Positions 1 through 9,486 are shown, numbered from the stretch's first letter. The stretch: 64,000 nucleotides of DNA from an uncultured Bacilli bacterium (GCA_934098435.1 CAKOOV010000005.1:34170-98169), one strand, 5' to 3'. A program made the numbers and translations. Notes: generated by a model not told the origin, from the sequence alone.

Positions 1-1
1 T

Positions 2-862
2 AATAATCAATTAGTGGGAAGTGCTCGTGAGGCTATTGGGTATGGGGCTAATACGTTTATGTTTTATACTGGTGCTCCACAAAATACTAATAGGGGAGAT
101 ATTAGGTCTGAATTTACGGATGAGGCTAAGAAGTTAATGGATGATAATGGGATTGATATTAATAATGTTATTGTTCATGCTCCTTATATTGTTAATTTGG
201 CTAATATGAATAATTTTAATTTTTCTGTTTCTTTCTTAAAAGAAGAGGTAAAAAGATGTAGTACTTTGGGAATTAAATATATGGTTCTTCATCCTGGATC
301 AGCGGTTAATGTATCTAGAATAGAGGCTATTGAAAATATATCTAAGGGTCTTAATTTGATACTTGATAATGATTATGATGTAAAAATATTACTTGAGACT
401 ATGGCGGGTAAAGGTAATGAGATTGGTAGATCTTTTGAGGAGATTAGGGATATTATTGATAAAATTAACGTTCCTGATAAAATAGGGGTATGTTTGGATA
501 CTTGTCATCTTAATGATGCGGGATATGATATTGGTAATTTTGATAATGTTCTTGATTTATTTGATAATATTGTTGGTATTGATAAAATATATTGTGTACA
601 TATTAATGATAGTATGAATGTTATTAATAGTCATAAGGATAGACATGCTAATATAGGCTTTGGTACTATTGGTTTTGATAATTTGCTTAGTGTTATTTAT
701 AATAAGAGACTTAGTGATATACCTATGATATTAGAGACTCCTTATGTTACTAAGGATGATAATTCTAAAGAGAAGATATATCCTCCTTATAAATATGAAA
801 TTGAAATGATAAGAAATAAGAAATTTGATAGTGAAATGATAAATAAGATAAGAGAAGGTTAA
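2..862 (+). CDS. nfo: Endonuclease IV (5'-truncated by window edge)
   Basis: AP endonuclease of the Nfo/xylose-isomerase-like TIM-barrel family, which cuts the backbone 5' of abasic sites in base excision repair. The frame is open from base 2 with no stop, and the first visible residues already align inside the family's N-terminus (ANTFMFYTGAPQN), so the start lies outside the window and an internal GTG at 14 is not the start. Metal-ligand segments are visible: VHAPY, VLHPGS, LLETMAG, CLDTCHLNDAGYD, CVHINDS and the DRHANIGFG block. The last codons lie in a 17-bp palindrome shared with the convergent gene. Only a few N-terminal residues appear to be missing. Confidence 0.95.
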   Translation, partial: NNQLVGSAREAIGYGANTFMFYTGAPQNTNRGDIRSEFTDEAKKLMDDNGIDINNVIVHAPYIVNLANMNNFNFSVSFLKEEVKRCSTLGIKYMVLHPGSAVNVSRIEAIENISKGLNLILDNDYDVKILLETMAGKGNEIGRSFEEIRDIIDKINVPDKIGVCLDTCHLNDAGYDIGNFDNVLDLFDNIVGIDKIYCVHINDSMNVINSHKDRHANIGFGTIGFDNLLSVIYNKRLSDIPMILETPYVTKDDNSKEKIYPPYKYEIEMIRNKKFDSEMINKIREG

Positions 863-880
863 TCTTCTCTTATCTTATTT
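841..880. terminator. Bidirectional terminator made of coding sequence
   Basis: A perfect 17-bp inverted repeat (841-857 and 864-880) surrounds a 6-base loop. It holds the stop codons of both convergent genes, which overlap by 4 bases. Each strand has a T-rich arm, consistent with a terminator working both ways. Confidence 0.8.
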
Positions 881-1140
881 GTAAAATTATCTATTATGTT
901 TTTATATTTGGTTATTAGTTCTTCTATTTTGGTATATGTTAATGGTTTTACTTTATATTTTATTTCAGATAGTGTTTTCTCTATGGGGTAATAGATAATA
1001 TTTTTATAGTTTGTTTTGATATAATTATATACTATGTCTAACTCTTCTTTATCTAATTTTATTCCTTGTTTTTGGGCATAGTTATTAATATCTTCTTTTG
1101 TTAATTTGCTTATGTATTCTTCTATTATTTTAATATTCAT
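859..1140 (-). CDS. DUF2624-like small protein (YqfT-like)
   Basis: Small 93-residue, Lys/Glu-rich, helical protein. The N-terminal pattern (LTKEDINNYAQKQGIKLDKEE) and the position next to nfo resemble the DUF2624 family, whose Bacillus member YqfT lies beside YqfS/Nfo. Function is unknown. An AGGTGA Shine-Dalgarno sequence lies 5-6 bases before the ATG. Unlike the tandem Bacillus arrangement, this gene converges on nfo and shares its terminator palindrome, so both proteins end in nearly the same residues (NKIREG and NKIRED). Family assignment rests on a short match plus neighbourhood. Confidence 0.6.
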   Translation of the reverse strand: MNIKIIEEYISKLTKEDINNYAQKQGIKLDKEELDIVYNYIKTNYKNIIYYPIEKTLSEIKYKVKPLTYTKIEELITKYKNIIDNFTNKIRED

Positions 1141-1180
1141 TATTTCACCTAATTTACTATATGTATATTTTTATTTTTTA

Positions 1181-1189
1181 TGATATAAT
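1181..1189 (+). promoter_or_regulatory. Extended -10 promoter of the PBP gene
   Basis: TGA followed by TATAAT (1184-1189) forms an extended -10 element 24 bases before the start codon. No good -35 sits at 17 bases. The TGGAGG at 1201-1206 is the ribosome binding site. Confidence 0.5.
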
Positions 1190-1212
1190 AATAAATAGAG
1201 TGGAGGCTTTGT

Positions 1213-3387
1213 ATGGGTAGAAAGTTTGGAAAAAAGGTATTTTCTTTAGGTGATTTATTTACATTTAGAAGTAAGAAAATTAATAAAACTAGTAAGAAGA
1301 AAAAGAAAAGTAAACTTGAAATTAAGAAAAAAACAGGGCCTATTAATAAGAAACATAAGTGTAATGATAAACATCTTGATGAGATTATGAATAGGAGATT
1401 TGGTTTGATTATTGTTTTGGTAATTATTATATATATTGTTATTGGTTGTAGGCTTTTTAATCTTCAAATACTTAAGAATAATGAATATAATGATAAGCTT
1501 ACTATGGCTACTGAAAAGACAATTGAAAGTACTAGTGCTCCAAGGGGTAGAATATATGATAGGAATCATAAGTTACTTGTAGATAATGAGGGGGTTAAAA
1601 CTATTTATTATAAGAAACAAAATGGTATTACTACTAAGGAAGAGATTGAACTTGCTTATGAGGTTTCAAATAATATTGATATTGATTATTCTAAAATAGA
1701 TGATAATAAGCTTAAAGATTTTTATTATAAGTCTCATTATAAGGAATGTAGAAAAAAGATTACTGATGAGGAATGGGATTTATATAATAAGAGAAAACTT
1801 AATGATAAGGATATTGATAAACTTATATATGAGAGACTTGATGATGAGATTAGTGAATATACTGATAGTGATAAGAAGGCTGCGTATATTTATTATTTGA
1901 TGAATAAGGGTTATTCTTATGCTGAGAAGGTTATTAAGAATAGTGATGTTACTGATGCTGAATATGCTTATATTAGTGAGAATATTGATAATTTAAAGGG
2001 CTTTAATACTAAGCTTGATTGGGAAAGGGTTTATTTGTATGGTGATACTTTTAAGTCTATTCTTGGTAATGTTTCTTCTAATACGCAGGGGATTCCTTCG
2101 GAATTGTCTAAGGTATATTTGAAGAAGGGGTATACTTTAGATGATAGGGTTGGTATTTCTTATCTTGAATATCAATATGAGGATTATTTGAGGGGTACTA
2201 AGGCTAAGTATAGATTGTTATCGGATAATAGTTATGAACTTGTTAGTGAAGGTAAGAGGGGTAATGATATTGTTCTTACTATTGATATTGAACTTCAGAA
2301 GTATTTGGAAGATGTTCTTAGTAATGAGGTATTAAATGCTAAGGGTGAACCTGGTACTCAGTATTATAATCGTTCTTTTGCTATTGTATCTGATCCTAAT
2401 ACTGGGGAGATATTAGCTATGGCAGGTAAACAAGCTGTTTTGAAAGATGGCTATTATCAAATTGTTGATTATACTCCTGGGATTGTTACTCTTCCTGTTA
2501 CTCCTGGTAGTGTTGTTAAGGGTGCTTCGATGATGGTTGGATATAAGTATGGGGCAATTGATATTGGTACTGTGCTTAATGATGAATGTATTAAAATTAA
2601 GGATACTCCTCTTAAGTGTTCTTGGCAGACTATGGGTCCTATTGATGATATTTATGCTTTACAGAATTCTTCGAATGTATATCAATATAAGATTGCTATT
2701 AAGGTTGGTAATGGTAGTTATGAATATAATCAAGGATTATCTTTAGATGAGAGTGCGTTTGATAAATATAGAGAGATGTATGCTGAATTTGGTTTGGGGG
2801 AAAAGACTGGTATTGATCTTCCGGTAGAAAGTTTGGGCTTTATGGGTAAGAGTAGGCTTCCTGGTCATTTACTTGATTTTTCTATTGGACAGTATGATAC
2901 TTATACTCCAATACAGTTATCGCAATATATTAATACTATTGCTAATAATGGTGTTAGGCTTAAACCTTATTTATTAAAAGAGGTATATAAACCTAGTGAT
3001 AGTGGTGATACTTTTGGTTCTCTAATATATAAGGCTAATGTTACGGAACTTGGTAAATTATCTGTAGAGAAGAAATATATTGATAGGGTAAGAGAAGGCT
3101 TTTCTGCAGTTGTTACTAGGGGACTTGGTTATGGATATATGGGTAATTATACTAATTCTGCTGGTAAGACTGGTACTAGTCAAAGCTTTATTGATACTGA
3201 TGGTGATGGTAAAGTAGATACTGAAACTATTACTTCTTCGTTTGTTGGATATTCTCCAAGTGATAATCCTAAAATGAGTATAGTAGTGGTATCTCCTGAT
3301 ATTAGTGTTCCAGATTCTACTACTTATGGTGTTACTAGAAATATATCTGCACAGATTGTAAATAAATATTTTGAACTTAATGGTTAG
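1213..3387 (+). CDS. Class B penicillin-binding protein (transpeptidase)
   Basis: Monofunctional peptidoglycan transpeptidase that cross-links stem peptides outside the membrane. A Lys-rich cytoplasmic tail of about 60 residues precedes one membrane anchor (about residues 63-82) and a dimerisation region (APRGRIYDRN). The catalytic domain has all three penicillin-binding motifs: SVVK with Ser433 and Lys436, SSN at 486-488, and KTG at 652-654. Directly after KTG comes DTDGDGKVDTE, an acidic loop resembling a calcium-binding EF-hand/dockerin loop. No PASTA domain is present. It is a PBP2/SpoVD-type protein; whether it serves elongation, division or sporulation cannot be told. It is transcribed alone, between its own promoter and terminator. 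Confidence 0.93.
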   Translation: MGRKFGKKVFSLGDLFTFRSKKINKTSKKKKKSKLEIKKKTGPINKKHKCNDKHLDEIMNRRFGLIIVLVIIIYIVIGCRLFNLQILKNNEYNDKLTMATEKTIESTSAPRGRIYDRNHKLLVDNEGVKTIYYKKQNGITTKEEIELAYEVSNNIDIDYSKIDDNKLKDFYYKSHYKECRKKITDEEWDLYNKRKLNDKDIDKLIYERLDDEISEYTDSDKKAAYIYYLMNKGYSYAEKVIKNSDVTDAEYAYISENIDNLKGFNTKLDWERVYLYGDTFKSILGNVSSNTQGIPSELSKVYLKKGYTLDDRVGISYLEYQYEDYLRGTKAKYRLLSDNSYELVSEGKRGNDIVLTIDIELQKYLEDVLSNEVLNAKGEPGTQYYNRSFAIVSDPNTGEILAMAGKQAVLKDGYYQIVDYTPGIVTLPVTPGSVVKGASMMVGYKYGAIDIGTVLNDECIKIKDTPLKCSWQTMGPIDDIYALQNSSNVYQYKIAIKVGNGSYEYNQGLSLDESAFDKYREMYAEFGLGEKTGIDLPVESLGFMGKSRLPGHLLDFSIGQYDTYTPIQLSQYINTIANNGVRLKPYLLKEVYKPSDSGDTFGSLIYKANVTELGKLSVEKKYIDRVREGFSAVVTRGLGYGYMGNYTNSAGKTGTSQSFIDTDGDGKVDTETITSSFVGYSPSDNPKMSIVVVSPDISVPDSTTYGVTRNISAQIVNKYFELNG

Positions 3388-3388
3388 A

Positions 3389-3416
3389 GAAGAGACTAGT
3401 AAATAGTCTTTTTTCT
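3389..3416 (+). terminator. Terminator after the PBP gene
   Basis: A 10-bp hairpin (core AGACTA/TAGTCT, loop GTAAA) is followed by a run of T, one base after the PBP stop codon. Confidence 0.8.
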
Positions 3417-3466
3417 TTATATTTGCATATATTATGGTTGTATGTAAAGAAATATTTAAAAAGTAC

Positions 3467-3495
3467 TTGACTAATTTATATAAAAATGTTATTAT
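3467..3495 (+). promoter_or_regulatory. sigma-A promoter of the str operon
   Basis: TTGACT (3467-3472), a 17-base spacer and TATTAT (3490-3495), with TGT before the -10 (extended -10). It lies about 95 bases before rpsL. Confidence 0.8.
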
Positions 3496-3502
3496 TAATT
3501 CG

Positions 3503-3590
3503 TTCGTGAATTTAGGTTTTACTATTGGTAAAACTTATATTTAAGATTAAAAATGAAACACCAGGATATGTGTAAGAAAGGAGTGATATA
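3503..3590 (+). promoter_or_regulatory. rpsL leader RNA with a 7-bp hairpin
   Basis: Untranslated leader of about 90 bases. GTTTTAC (3516-3522) pairs with GTAAAAC (3528-3534) around a 5-base loop. str-operon leaders often bind a ribosomal protein for autoregulation, but no specific site is recognised here. The strong GAAAGGAG lies just before rpsL. Confidence 0.4.
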
Positions 3591-4004
3591 ATGCCTACAA
3601 TTAATCAGTTAACTAGAAAACCTAGAACTAAGAAAGTAAGAAAGAGTAAATCTCCAGTATTATTAGTAGGAAAGAATAGTATCCAAAAGAAACAAACTGT
3701 ACAAGTTTCACCTCAAAAGAGAGGAGTTTGTACTAGGGTTGGTACTACTACACCTAAGAAACCTAACTCAGCTTTAAGAAAATATGCGAGAGTTAGATTA
3801 TCTAATGGTATGGAAGTTACTTGTTATATTCCAGGTATTGGACACAACTTACAAGAACATAGTGTTGTTCTTATAAGAGGCGGAAGAGTTAAAGACTTAA
3901 TCGGTGTTAGATACCATATTATTAGAGGTACTTTAGATACTGCTGGAGTTCAAAACAGAAAGCAAGGTAGAAGTAAGTACGGTGCTAAAAAAGATAAGAA
4001 ATAA
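3591..4004 (+). CDS. rpsL: 30S ribosomal protein S12
   Basis: S12 lies at the decoding centre of the small subunit, and its loops affect translational accuracy and streptomycin sensitivity. The 137-residue length is normal. Hallmarks are the start [10 protein letters not shown], the [11 protein letters not shown] loop with the conserved Lys, and the [11 protein letters not shown] loop. It is the first gene of the str operon behind the promoter at 3467. rpsG follows 33 bases later with its own strong Shine-Dalgarno sequence (GGAAGGAGG). Confidence 0.98.
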   Translation: MPTINQLTRKPRTKKVRKSKSPVLLVGKNSIQKKQTVQVSPQKRGVCTRVGTTTPKKPNSALRKYARVRLSNGMEVTCYIPGIGHNLQEHSVVLIRGGRVKDLIGVRYHIIRGTLDTAGVQNRKQGRSKYGAKKDKK

Positions 4005-4037
4005 TAATTATTAATAATATTGGAAGGAGGATAAACT

Positions 4038-4505
4038 ATGAGAAAGAGACAAGCTACTAAAAGAGATGTTTTAGCAGATCCTATTTATAATTCTAAGGTG
4101 GTTACTAAGTTAGTTAATCATATTATGAAAGATGGTAAAAAAGGTACTGCTCAAAAGATTATATATAATGCTTTTGATATAGTTAAAGAAAAAACTGGTG
4201 AAGATCCTATGGTAGTATTTAATAAAGCTATGGATAATATTAAACCAGGTCTTGAAGTTAAGTCTAGAAGAGTTGGTGGAGCTAACTACCAAGTACCAGT
4301 TGAGGTTAAACCTGAAAGAGCTCAAGCTTTAGCTTTTAGATGGTTAGCTCAATATGCAAGATTAAGAGGAGGTCATTCAATGGCTGAAAATCTTGCTAAT
4401 GAAATTATTGATGCATCTAATGGAACTGGTGCATCTGTTAAGAAGAAAGATGATACTCATAAGATGGCAGAAGCTAATAAGGCATTTGCTCATTATAGAT
4501 GGTAA
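4038..4505 (+). CDS. rpsG: 30S ribosomal protein S7
   Basis: S7 is the primary assembly protein of the 30S head and contacts E-site tRNA and the 3' major domain of 16S rRNA. At 155 residues it has the usual length. It starts [17 protein letters not shown] and carries [12 protein letters not shown] and the basic tail ending HYRW. In other bacteria S7 represses str-operon translation. In most genomes fusA follows directly; here three unrelated genes intervene. Confidence 0.98.
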   Translation: MRKRQATKRDVLADPIYNSKVVTKLVNHIMKDGKKGTAQKIIYNAFDIVKEKTGEDPMVVFNKAMDNIKPGLEVKSRRVGGANYQVPVEVKPERAQALAFRWLAQYARLRGGHSMAENLANEIIDASNGTGASVKKKDDTHKMAEANKAFAHYRW

Positions 4506-4545
4506 TTATTGCTATAATTTAGTGATTATTTAAGGAGAGCAATAA

Positions 4546-4926
4546 ATGAATGATAATGATTCTAAAGATATAGGTTTTATTTATAACAATAATGATTTGA
4601 GTTATTGTAATATTAGATTTGCTTTTGATAAATTACTTGGTCCACTTGCTACTCTAAGTTGTTATAGTAAATTTGGAGATAGTAGAAAAGATTATACTAG
4701 AATTTTAAAAATAGTTTCTAGATGGTCTAGTGAATATGAAGAGAAGAGAACTTTAATCTATATTGATCATAATGAAATGTTATCTGTATACTATAAAGTC
4801 GATGAGTTAAATGTTGAACTTCTTAGTTATATTGATAGTGATTTAACTGATGAAATAGTAATTTGGTTATGGGAAATCATGTTACTAAGAAAAAAGCAAA
4901 TTGATAATTTAAAGACTGATAAATAA
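4546..4926 (+). CDS. Uncharacterised 126-aa protein inserted in the str operon
   Basis: Not recognised. A predicted helical, acidic cytosolic protein of 126 residues, preceded by AAGGAGAG at a proper distance. Residues from KLLGPLAT to SEY align without gaps to the next gene product (KLL, Tyr, Arg, then an IL-x-IV-x-x-W-x-x-x-Y pattern), so the two look like diverged tandem duplicates. It sits 40 bases after rpsG with no terminator between, so it is probably co-transcribed with the ribosomal genes. Base composition matches the neighbours, giving no strong sign of recent transfer. Small paralogues before a CFI-box-type gene could be immunity- or adaptor-like, but this is speculation. Confidence 0.75.
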   Translation: MNDNDSKDIGFIYNNNDLSYCNIRFAFDKLLGPLATLSCYSKFGDSRKDYTRILKIVSRWSSEYEEKRTLIYIDHNEMLSVYYKVDELNVELLSYIDSDLTDEIVIWLWEIMLLRKKQIDNLKTDK

Positions 4927-4964
4927 TTACTAATAAATATAGAGTATAAAGGAAATTAATTGTA

Positions 4965-5336
4965 ATGGATAATATGAAGAAGATTACTAGGCTTGAAGTT
5001 GAAACTGGTTTAGCTAAGTTACTTTTTTATACTAAAGTAAGTGTATACTATGAACCATATCTACCATATCGTGATATTTTTGAAAAAATATTGAATATTG
5101 TGGAGAAATGGTTAACTTATTATGCTACTGATGGTGATTTGTCTAAAATGACTGATGATGAAGCAAAAAGTATAATAGAATTAGTTGATGAGATACCAGT
5201 TGAAGCTTATTGCTGTGACTATTATGAAGAAATAGAAAATTGGGTTGATATAGTGATTTACTATGGAAGCTGTCCGTTAAATGCAATATTTGATGAAAAT
5301 AAAATTATATTGAAAGGAAAAAGCAAAAAGTTATGA
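4965..5336 (+). CDS. Uncharacterised 123-aa protein, likely paralogue of the preceding gene
   Basis: Not recognised. An acidic protein of 123 residues with many aromatics, predicted helical, without signal peptide or membrane segment. A 36-residue ungapped stretch (KLLFYTKV to LTYY) matches the preceding gene product at about eleven positions. The Shine-Dalgarno sequence AAAGGAAAT precedes the ATG. Its TGA stop overlaps the next start as ATGA, so translation of the two is probably coupled and their functions linked. Confidence 0.75.
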   Translation: MDNMKKITRLEVETGLAKLLFYTKVSVYYEPYLPYRDIFEKILNIVEKWLTYYATDGDLSKMTDDEAKSIIELVDEIPVEAYCCDYYEEIENWVDIVIYYGSCPLNAIFDENKIILKGKSKKL

Positions 5337-5905
5337 GTGATGATAAAGATAAAATAATTGGTAAAGATCCAAAAACGGGATCGTTTATAAATGAAAGAGG
5401 AGAGGCTTTAAAGTTTACAAAAAAATCTATGTCTATTTATAGCAATACTCCAGATAAACCTCATGATGGTGTGCATTTAAATTATGATAAAGATGGTAAA
5501 ATATTAACTATGACAACACATAACAAGGATAAGACTGAAAAAAGTACTAATAGTGGAAGCTGTTATTTAACCACTGCTTGTATGAAACATTATTTAAGTA
5601 ATTTTGACGATAATTGTTATGAGCTTTCTGTACTTAGATGGTTCAGAGATAATTTTGTTTCTGAGAAAGATATAGAACATTATTATAAAACTGCACCTTA
5701 TATAGTTAAAGGTATAGAAAATGATTGTAATAAAGATATTGTTTATGATTATATTTATGATAATGTAGTAGATTATTGCGTTACTGCTATCGAAAATGGA
5801 AATTATATTGAAGCATATAATAGATATAAAGATAGTATTATTGATCTTGAACAAGTATATGCAAGAAAAGAATTAGGCAAGAGACTTGTTAAAACTTTAA
5901 GTTAA
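5333..5905 (+). CDS. CFI-box-like C-terminal domain protein, 190 aa
   Basis: A two-part protein. Residues 1-80 are polar, with a segment rich in Asp, Lys and Gly ([14 protein letters not shown]). From about residue 83 follows [12 protein letters not shown] with Cys, a helical stretch with [13 protein letters not shown], and AP-x-IV. This pattern resembles the widespread CFI-box/CYLTTAC-type module found at C-termini of many uncharacterised bacterial proteins; no biochemical role for it is known to me. It overlaps the preceding gene by 4 bases and lies 44 bases before fusA. The resemblance is by eye and should be treated as tentative. Confidence 0.65.
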   Translation: MSDDKDKIIGKDPKTGSFINERGEALKFTKKSMSIYSNTPDKPHDGVHLNYDKDGKILTMTTHNKDKTEKSTNSGSCYLTTACMKHYLSNFDDNCYELSVLRWFRDNFVSEKDIEHYYKTAPYIVKGIENDCNKDIVYDYIYDNVVDYCVTAIENGNYIEAYNRYKDSIIDLEQVYARKELGKRLVKTLS

Positions 5906-5949
5906 TAATTACTAATAAATTAAATAATAAAAGAAAGGAAAAAAGAATT

Positions 5950-8022
5950 ATGGCTCGTGAAATAAGCTTAGATCATACAAGAAATATTGGAATTATGGCT
6001 CATATTGATGCTGGTAAGACTACTTGTACTGAGAGAATTTTGTTCCATACTCATAAGATTCATAAGATTGGTGAAACTCATGATGGTGAATCGCAAATGG
6101 ACTGGATGGCTCAAGAGCAAGAGAGAGGTATTACTATTACTAGTGCCGCTACTACTGCATTTTGGAAGGGTTATAGATTTAATATTATTGATACTCCAGG
6201 ACATGTTGACTTTACTATTGAAGTTCAAAGAAGTTTAAGAGTACTTGATGGTGCTGTTTTACTTATTGATGCTCAAGCTGGTGTTGAACCTCAAAGTGAG
6301 ACTGTATGGAGACAAGCAAATGAATATGCTGTACCTAGAATTATCTTTGCTAATAAGATGGATAAAATGGGAGCTGACTTCTATTTTAGTTTAGGTACTA
6401 TTAAAGATAGATTAGGAGCAAATACTGCTGCTATGGAACTTCCTATTGGAGCTGAATCTGATTTTAATGGTGTAATTGATCTAGTTACTATGAAAGCATA
6501 TCACTTTGATGGTAAACAAGCTGAAGATTATACTGAGATTGAGATTCCTGAAGATATGAAGGATAAAGCAGTAGAATATAGAAATATATTAATTGAAGCT
6601 GCTGCTGATTATGATGAAGAATTAATGATGAAATACTTAGATGGTGAAGAAATAGGAGTAGAAGAACTTAAAAAGGCTATCAGAAAGGGTGTATTAAAGG
6701 CAGAATTCTTCCCTGTTATGTGTGGAACTGCTTTAGGTAATATGGGTATTAAGTTACTACTTGATGCTGTTGTTGATTATTTACCTGCTCCTACTGATGT
6801 TGAGGCTATTGAATGTACTGATATGAAAGGAAACTTAGTATTAAGACATCCATCTGATTCTGAACCATTTACTGCATTAGCATTTAAGATTGCTACTGAT
6901 CCATTCGTAGGAAGACTTACTTTCTTTAGAGTATATTCTGGTACTTTAAAGAGTGGTTCTTATGTACTTAACTCTACTAAAGATGTTAAGGAAAGAATTG
7001 GTAGAATACTACTAATGCATGCTAATCACAGAGAAGAGATTCCAGAAATATATGCTGGTGAAATTGGAGCTGCTGTAGGTCTTAAGAATACTACAACTGC
7101 TGATACTCTATGTGATGAGAAGAAACCTGTTATCATGAAAGGTATGGAATTCCCTGAACCAGTTATTACTCAGGCTGTTGAACCTAAAACTAAAGCAGAT
7201 CAAGAAAAGATGGGTATTGCCCTTCAAAAACTTGCTGAAGAAGATCCAACATTTAGAATGCATACTGATCCTGAAACTGGTCAAACTACTATCTCTGGTA
7301 TGGGTGAGTTACACCTTGATATTATCGTAGATAGAATGAGAAGAGAATTTAATGTTGAAGCTACTGTTGGTGCTCCAATGGTTGCTTATAGAGAAACTAT
7401 TACACAAACTGGTGAGTGTGAAGGTAAACATATTAAACAATCTGGTGGACGTGGACAATATGGACATGTTTGGATTAGATTTGAACCAAATCCTGAGAAA
7501 GGTTATGAATTTGTTGATAACATTGTTGGTGGTGTTGTTCCTAGAGAATACATCTCAGTTATCGATAAAGGATTACAAGATGCTATGCAAACTGGTATTC
7601 TAGCAGGATACCCTATGGTAGATGTTAAGGCTACATTATTTGATGGATCATACCACGATGTAGACTCATCTGAAATGGCATTTAAGATTGCAGCATCACT
7701 TGCTTTAAAAGAAGCTAAAAACAAATGTAAACCTGTACTACTTGAACCAATAATGAAAGTAGTAGTTACTGCTCCAGATGAATATACTGGTGCTGTAATT
7801 GGTGACTTAACAGCAAGAAGAGGTAAACCACAAGGACAAGAATCAAGAGGAAATGCTATTGCATTTACTGCGATGGTACCACTTGCTGAAATGTTTGGTT
7901 ATGCTACTAGTTTAAGAAGTTCTACTCAAGGTAGAGGTAACTATGTAATGGAACTTGACCATTATGAAGAAGTTCCAAAATCAATTGCTGATGAAATCAT
8001 CAAAAAAAATGGTGGAAATTAG
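5950..8022 (+). CDS. fusA: Elongation factor G
   Basis: Translocation GTPase that moves tRNA and mRNA after peptide bond formation and, with RRF, splits ribosomes. The 690-residue length is typical. The G1 motif AHIDAGKTT lies at residues 17-25, followed by the switch region [17 protein letters not shown] (G3) and NKMDKMGAD (G4); domains II-V follow, ending in the [11 protein letters not shown] segment of domain IV/V. The start has GAAAGGAAAAAAG upstream. tuf follows 73 bases later but has its own promoter. Confidence 0.98.
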   Translation: MAREISLDHTRNIGIMAHIDAGKTTCTERILFHTHKIHKIGETHDGESQMDWMAQEQERGITITSAATTAFWKGYRFNIIDTPGHVDFTIEVQRSLRVLDGAVLLIDAQAGVEPQSETVWRQANEYAVPRIIFANKMDKMGADFYFSLGTIKDRLGANTAAMELPIGAESDFNGVIDLVTMKAYHFDGKQAEDYTEIEIPEDMKDKAVEYRNILIEAAADYDEELMMKYLDGEEIGVEELKKAIRKGVLKAEFFPVMCGTALGNMGIKLLLDAVVDYLPAPTDVEAIECTDMKGNLVLRHPSDSEPFTALAFKIATDPFVGRLTFFRVYSGTLKSGSYVLNSTKDVKERIGRILLMHANHREEIPEIYAGEIGAAVGLKNTTTADTLCDEKKPVIMKGMEFPEPVITQAVEPKTKADQEKMGIALQKLAEEDPTFRMHTDPETGQTTISGMGELHLDIIVDRMRREFNVEATVGAPMVAYRETITQTGECEGKHIKQSGGRGQYGHVWIRFEPNPEKGYEFVDNIVGGVVPREYISVIDKGLQDAMQTGILAGYPMVDVKATLFDGSYHDVDSSEMAFKIAASLALKEAKNKCKPVLLEPIMKVVVTAPDEYTGAVIGDLTARRGKPQGQESRGNAIAFTAMVPLAEMFGYATSLRSSTQGRGNYVMELDHYEEVPKSIADEIIKKNGGN

Positions 8023-8031
8023 TAAAAACAC

Positions 8032-8059
8032 TTGAAAAAATACAATAATATGATAAAAT
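8032..8059 (+). promoter_or_regulatory. Internal promoter for tuf
   Basis: TTGAAA (8032-8037), a 16-base spacer and TAAAAT (8054-8059) preceded by TGA (extended -10). It lies between fusA and tuf and would give extra tuf transcription. Confidence 0.65.
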
Positions 8060-8095
8060 ATATATTGTAATATTAAAGAAAGAGAGGAAATTAAA

Positions 8096-9280
8096 ATGGC
8101 AAAAGCTAAATTTGATCGTTCAAAACCACACGTTAACATTGGTACAATTGGCCACGTTGACCATGGTAAAACAACATTAACTGCCGCTATTACAAAAGTT
8201 TTAGCAGCTAAAGGCGGAGCTGAATTTATGGATTATGCAAATATCGATAAAGCTCCAGAAGAAAGAGAAAGAGGTATTACAATCAACACTGCACACGTTG
8301 AATACCAAACTGAAAAGAGACACTATGCTCACGTTGACTGTCCAGGACACGCAGACTATGTTAAAAACATGATTACTGGTGCTGCTCAAATGGATGGAGC
8401 AATCCTAGTTATTGCTGCAACTGATGGTCCTATGGCTCAAACAAGAGAGCACATCTTACTTGCTAGACAAGTTGGTGTACCTAGAATGGTTGTATTCTTA
8501 AACAAATGTGATATGGTTGATGATGAAGAATTATTAGACCTAGTTGAAATGGAAGTAAGAGAATTACTTACTGAATATGGATTTGATGGAGACAATACTC
8601 CAATCATTAGAGGTTCTGCTCTTAAAGCTCTTGAAGGAGATCCTAAGTATGTTAAGGCTATTGAAGACTTAATGGATGCTGTTGATGAATGGATTCCAAC
8701 TCCTGAAAGAGATAATGACAAACCATTCTTAATGTCAATTGAAGACGTATTTACTATTACTGGTAGAGGAACAGTTGTTACTGGTAGAGTTGAAAGAGGA
8801 CAATTAAAACTTAATGATGAAGTTGAAATCGTTGGTTTAAAAGATACTAAGAAAACAGTTGTTACTGGTATTGAAATGTTTAGAAAACAACTTGACTATG
8901 CTGAAGCTGGAGATAATGCTGGTGTATTATTAAGAGGAATTGACAGAAGTGAAGTTGAAAGAGGACAAGTTCTTGCTAAACCTGGAACAGTTCATCCACA
9001 TAAAAAATTCAAAGCACAAGTTTATGTACTTTCTAAAGAAGAAGGTGGAAGACATACTCCATTCTTTACAAACTACAGACCTCAATTCTATTTCAGAACT
9101 ACTGATGTTACTGGTGTAGTTACATTACCAGAAGGAACTGAAATGGTTATGCCTGGTGACAATGTTACTATGACAGTTGAATTAATTGCTCCAATCGCAG
9201 TTGAAAATGGTACTAAATTCTCTATTAGAGAAGGTGGACACACTGTTGGTGCTGGTTCAGTTACTGAAATTATTGAATAA
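8096..9280 (+). CDS. tuf: Elongation factor Tu
   Basis: Delivers aminoacyl-tRNA to the ribosomal A site as the GTP complex. The 394-residue length is normal. GHVDHGKTT (G1), [12 protein letters not shown] (switch I), DCPGHADY (G3) and NKCDMVDD (G4) are intact, followed by the beta-barrel domains 2 and 3, ending [11 protein letters not shown]. Codon use is more biased than in its neighbours (more AAC, TTC and CCA), as expected for a very highly expressed gene. It has a promoter at 8032 and a terminator directly after it. Confidence 0.99.
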   Translation: MAKAKFDRSKPHVNIGTIGHVDHGKTTLTAAITKVLAAKGGAEFMDYANIDKAPEERERGITINTAHVEYQTEKRHYAHVDCPGHADYVKNMITGAAQMDGAILVIAATDGPMAQTREHILLARQVGVPRMVVFLNKCDMVDDEELLDLVEMEVRELLTEYGFDGDNTPIIRGSALKALEGDPKYVKAIEDLMDAVDEWIPTPERDNDKPFLMSIEDVFTITGRGTVVTGRVERGQLKLNDEVEIVGLKDTKKTVVTGIEMFRKQLDYAEAGDNAGVLLRGIDRSEVERGQVLAKPGTVHPHKKFKAQVYVLSKEEGGRHTPFFTNYRPQFYFRTTDVTGVVTLPEGTEMVMPGDNVTMTVELIAPIAVENGTKFSIREGGHTVGAGSVTEIIE

Positions 9281-9287
9281 TTAAATT

Positions 9288-9320
9288 AAAGATACTCGTT
9301 TGAGTGTCTTTTTTTCTTTT
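9288..9320 (+). terminator. Terminator of the str operon
   Basis: A 10-bp stem (AAAGATACTC with GAGTGTCTTT, one G-T pair) with loop GTTT, followed by a T run, directly after tuf. Confidence 0.9.
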
Positions 9321-9327
9321 CCATTTC

Positions 9328-9486
9328 AAACATAAACAAGTTTATGTTTTCCATGGTATGAGCAAGCCTTGTTGTCTTGCTCATAAAGGTTATTTGGTTT
9401 GATAATGAATAGGTATTTGCTGTGAATATAATATTCATTTCTAGACTTAGGCTGGAAATGACATGAAATGACTTTGGCATTTCATG
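9328..9486. other. Block of successive hairpins, no gene
   Basis: The 280 bases between tuf and the collagen-like gene hold no convincing ORF. They hold at least four hairpins in a row: AAACATAAAC/GTTTATGTTT (9328-9349), TATGAGCAAG/CTTGCTCATA (9357-9385), TCATTTCTAG/CTGGAAATGA (9435-9461, apex GAC-TTA-GGC) and CATGAAATG/CATTTCATG (9462-9486). AATGAATA (9404-9411) can also pair with TATTCATT (9432-9439). It could be a structured RNA, a processed leader or remains of a small mobile element. Confidence 0.6.

Noticed and set aside
2..13. GTG at 14 as the start of endonuclease IV
   Set aside because: The frame is open to the window edge and the family N-terminus extends further upstream; the gene is simply cut.
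1255..1569. Minus-strand ORF of 104 codons inside the PBP gene
   Set aside because: Shadow of the Lys-rich N-terminal region; low complexity, no ribosome site.
4110..4325. Minus-strand ORFs inside ribosomal and elongation-factor genes
   Set aside because: All such ORFs (also near 5968, 8201, 8437, 42783, 43643, 44227, 47524 and 50541) overlap certain genes and have no support of their own.
9286..9480. Minus-strand ORF of 64 codons behind tuf
   Set aside because: It runs through the terminator and the hairpin block, and has no ribosome site or recognisable protein pattern.
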